Shown: one piece after another, positions 61,555-64,000 of the stretch
Numbering within the stretch: the stretch's first letter is position 1
How the letters are laid out: every line of letters begins with the position of its first letter
Source: Trichoplusia ni
Lineage: Eukaryota > Arthropoda > Insecta > Lepidoptera > Noctuidae
Length of the DNA stretch: 64,000 nt
Assembly (NCBI RefSeq): GCF_003590095.1
Contig: NC_039493.1
Coordinates: forward strand, 9,982,001 to 10,046,000
Reading direction: 5' to 3'
Notes under the pieces: generated by a model
Told to the model about the DNA's origin: nothing
Seen by the model: the letters and a program-made list of their open reading frames with translations, nothing else
Database searches by the model: none
Translations under genes and position numbers: made by a program

Positions 61555-63843
61555 ATGTCGCAAAGTAAGAAAATGATATGAAAGTTACAATAACATTTCA
61601 AAAAGCATCAAGTGAAGAAATTATGTTAATTTTTAATTACAGATTCAGAGAAACCGCCTTCGAGTCAAGATGTAGTAGATCCAACAGGACCTGCTGCTAG
61701 AAAAGGTGTCCTTATATCGTTCAGGACTGGAAAAACCATGGAGATACCTGAAAAAGATATAGTAAGTAAACATAACCTTAAAAAATAAACTTTAAAACTT
61801 GGATATCGGTTATTGGAGCAAATAGGAGCCTTTTAAAATAACTGAGACCTCTAAGAAAGAATTAGAGTCAAGTTATTCCAATAACAAACTTTGTAGCAAC
61901 GGTAAAGTAGTTTAGCCCTACAAATGTAACAGACCCACAGTTTCTTCACGAAATAGGGTGTACATAGGATTTTAAAGTATTTTTAATTTATTTAAATCTT
62001 AATAAAGAACTCTTCCTTCACCATAGAATCGGATGTAATAGTAATGTGGCAAAAAAATCAAAGTAATTCCATTATTCTTACCCTCATAATGATCATAGTA
62101 TGTTAGGAAATTCCCCCATTAATATAAATTGTATTTTTCTAGCGTTATTTGTTAATAGTTTTTGCCATTTATCCTTATTTCAAAATATGAAAAATAATTT
62201 GCTGTTACTATTTCCATGTCCTGTTGTGTAGCAGTCATATGCTAAAATAAAATGTATGTAAACAATTTCAACAACATTAAATACGGCCATTTTATCTCCA
62301 TAATGTAAATAAAACATAATTATTTTAAGCAACATGTAAATACTAATGAAACCCTATATACTATTTCTTTTCAGCTCGGCCGATGTAGATTTGTTGGTGA
62401 ATTTGAAAAAATAAATAGAATTGGTGAAGGCACTTATGGAATTGTGTGTAAGTTTAAAAATTTTGGTTATTTTTGGTTTAAGATACATAATGAAATGAAA
62501 AAGTATAAGGTGTAATACAAACTTTATTTACTAAACACACACAAAACATTATAATATTATTTACATTTAATAAAAGGAGATTTGATTCAATGCAAAAAAA
62601 TAAAAAATAAAAAAGACAATATCAATGCTTGGTTTAGCCTCATAATAGATAACATTTATTGTTATAATGTAGTATTTTTGCATATTATGCTAAGGTACAA
62701 AAATTACAATTAAGATTTAAAAAATCGAATCACTAAAAAATAAACTCTAAAAAATGCTGTGTACATGACTTTGTAAAACTAATAAACAGTATAGGTAGTA
62801 CATTAAAAATTTGGTATTAATTGAAATCATTTTTAAATAAAATCATACAGTATGAAGTCTAAATAGAATTCTAATTTCCAGATAGAGCAAAGGATAAGTT
62901 GAATGGAAACATAGTAGCTTTGAAAAAGGTACGAATGGATGTTGAAAAGGATGGTCTACCATTGAGTGGCCTTCGTGAGATCCAGGTGTTGATGGCATGT
63001 CGTCATGAGAATATTGTGCAGCTCAAAGAAGTCTTAGTTGGGAGGTCATTGGAGAGGTAATGATAACCTTTTATTTGAAAATTCATGATTAAATCAGCCT
63101 GCACAGATGTTAGTGATACAAGGTCACACTGAACTGAACTTAGTTTGTGACAGCTTGCAGTTTAGATTCCCGCACAGGACAAGTATGGTTATTCTTTATG
63201 CATGCTATTTTGTAGAATTGCCATTGCTTTGCGTAGAAAAATGAAATGTTACCTATTTTCCAAAAGTTATAATGAAATCTTTTTTCAGCATATTCCTTTC
63301 AATGGAGTATTGTGAACAAGACCTGGCGTCATTACTAGACAATATGACATCACCATTCACTGAGTCCCAAGTCAAATGCTTGATGCTGCAAGTGCTGAAA
63401 GGCCTCAAATATCTCCACTCAAACTTCATTGTGCACAGAGATCTGAAAGTCTCCAACTTGCTTCTGACTGATAAAGGATGTGTTAAAATAGGTAGGTGAT
63501 CTATATGATAGATAGTACATATTCATTTTTGCAATGGTACTGGATACTGGTATTAAGGACCATTTTTCTTTGATATCTTTAATGATTACTAACAGATTGT
63601 GTTGTTCTTTTGCAGCGGACTTCGGTCTGGCCCGTTGGCTCGGCGCTCCTGCCCGCAGTGCGACCCCTCGCGTCGTCACTCTGTGGTACAGAGCGCCGGA
63701 ACTACTCTTGCAGTCGCCTCGACAGACTCCGGCGCTAGACATGTGGGCAGCTGGCTGTATCCTTGGCGAATTGCTTGCAAATAAACCTTTACTCCCAGGG
63801 AGGACTGAAATTGAGCAGTTAGAGCTGATCGTCGATTTGCTTG
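61555..63843 (+). CDS. CDK10: Cyclin-dependent kinase 10 (partial, 5' six exons)
   Basis: CDK10 pairs with cyclin M and phosphorylates Ser/Thr in cell-cycle and ETS2 control. Exons: 61555-61564, 61643-61761, 62375-62447, 62882-63056, 63289-63491 and 63616-63843; about 269 residues before the window ends. The N-terminal leader runs into LGRCRFVGEFEKINRIGEGT, closely like human CDK10. Glycine loop GEGTYGIVY, catalytic Lys in VALKKV, the cyclin-binding helix word PLSGLRE (human PISSLRE), HRDLKVSN, DFGLAR, and the T-loop TPRVVTLWYRAPE are all visible, as are YCEQDLASLL and DMWAAGCILGELL. All introns are GT-AG and the phases agree. No lesion was seen. The C-terminal third and stop lie beyond 64000. 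The first coding exon is just ten bases. Confidence 0.96.
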
Positions 63844-64000
63844 GTAAGTGTACACATGAAATGAGTGTCCTACTTTGAATTCTACACCATGGAGAATCGT
63901 TGCCAAATCCCGAATCAAAGTTCCGTTTAAAGCTTCACTGCATTGTAAATTGATGACGTTAACGAAAATTCTTACATTAGACATTAACGAAATTTTTTTG
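63844..64000 (+). other. CDK10: CDK10 intron, truncated by window end
   Basis: Starts with the donor GTAAGT after the codons for LLG. No further exon appears before the edge. Confidence 0.85.

Noticed and set aside
63419..63984. Minus-strand open frames over 100 codons
   Set aside because: Antisense shadows of CDK10 exons 5 and 6.

Overview
The window is nuclear DNA of an insect, most likely a moth or butterfly. It is AT-rich and its genes are split by short spliceosomal introns. It carries dispersed repeats of types I recognise from lepidopteran genomes: tRNA-derived SINE copies, LINE 3' ends, a repeat with a (CAAA)n tail, and an irritans-like mariner. This assignment rests on recognised protein families and repeat types; no database search was possible.

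Layout. Positions 1-33000 are gene-poor and hold mostly diverged repeats. The most unusual is a 1288-bp TA-flanked element at 25872-27159 studded with about 15 copies of a CACGGCGATGAAA-like word, which matches no family I can name. A separate roughly 60-bp quasi-palindromic repeat occurs four times (13.6, 15.5, 25.6 and 30.1 kb). On the minus strand, 33075-39262 holds the exons of a secreted pancreatic-type lipase, interrupted by single-base frameshifts at the oxyanion-hole and nucleophile exons. A mariner (39953-41240, 30-bp terminal repeats, TA target duplication) lies just upstream of it and carries a broken transposase.

From 44 kb onward the window is gene-dense: HDDC2-like 5'-deoxynucleotidase (+), SERF (-), NTAQ1 N-terminal glutamine amidohydrolase (+, with a GC-AG intron and a one-base frameshift), mitochondrial-type methionine aminopeptidase 1D (-), a decayed THAP/P-element-like transposase gene (-), and the first six coding exons of CDK10 (+), which runs off the right edge. 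HDDC2/SERF and NTAQ1/MAP1D are convergent pairs. SERF/NTAQ1 and the THAP relic/CDK10 are head-to-head pairs with roughly 0.7 kb between start codons, so they may share promoter regions.

The genes are housekeeping functions with no common pathway, although NTAQ1 (N-terminal Gln deamidation) and MAP1D (N-terminal Met removal) both act on protein N-termini. Several apparent lesions are one-base changes in mononucleotide runs, so assembly consensus error should be excluded before any of these genes is called a pseudogene.
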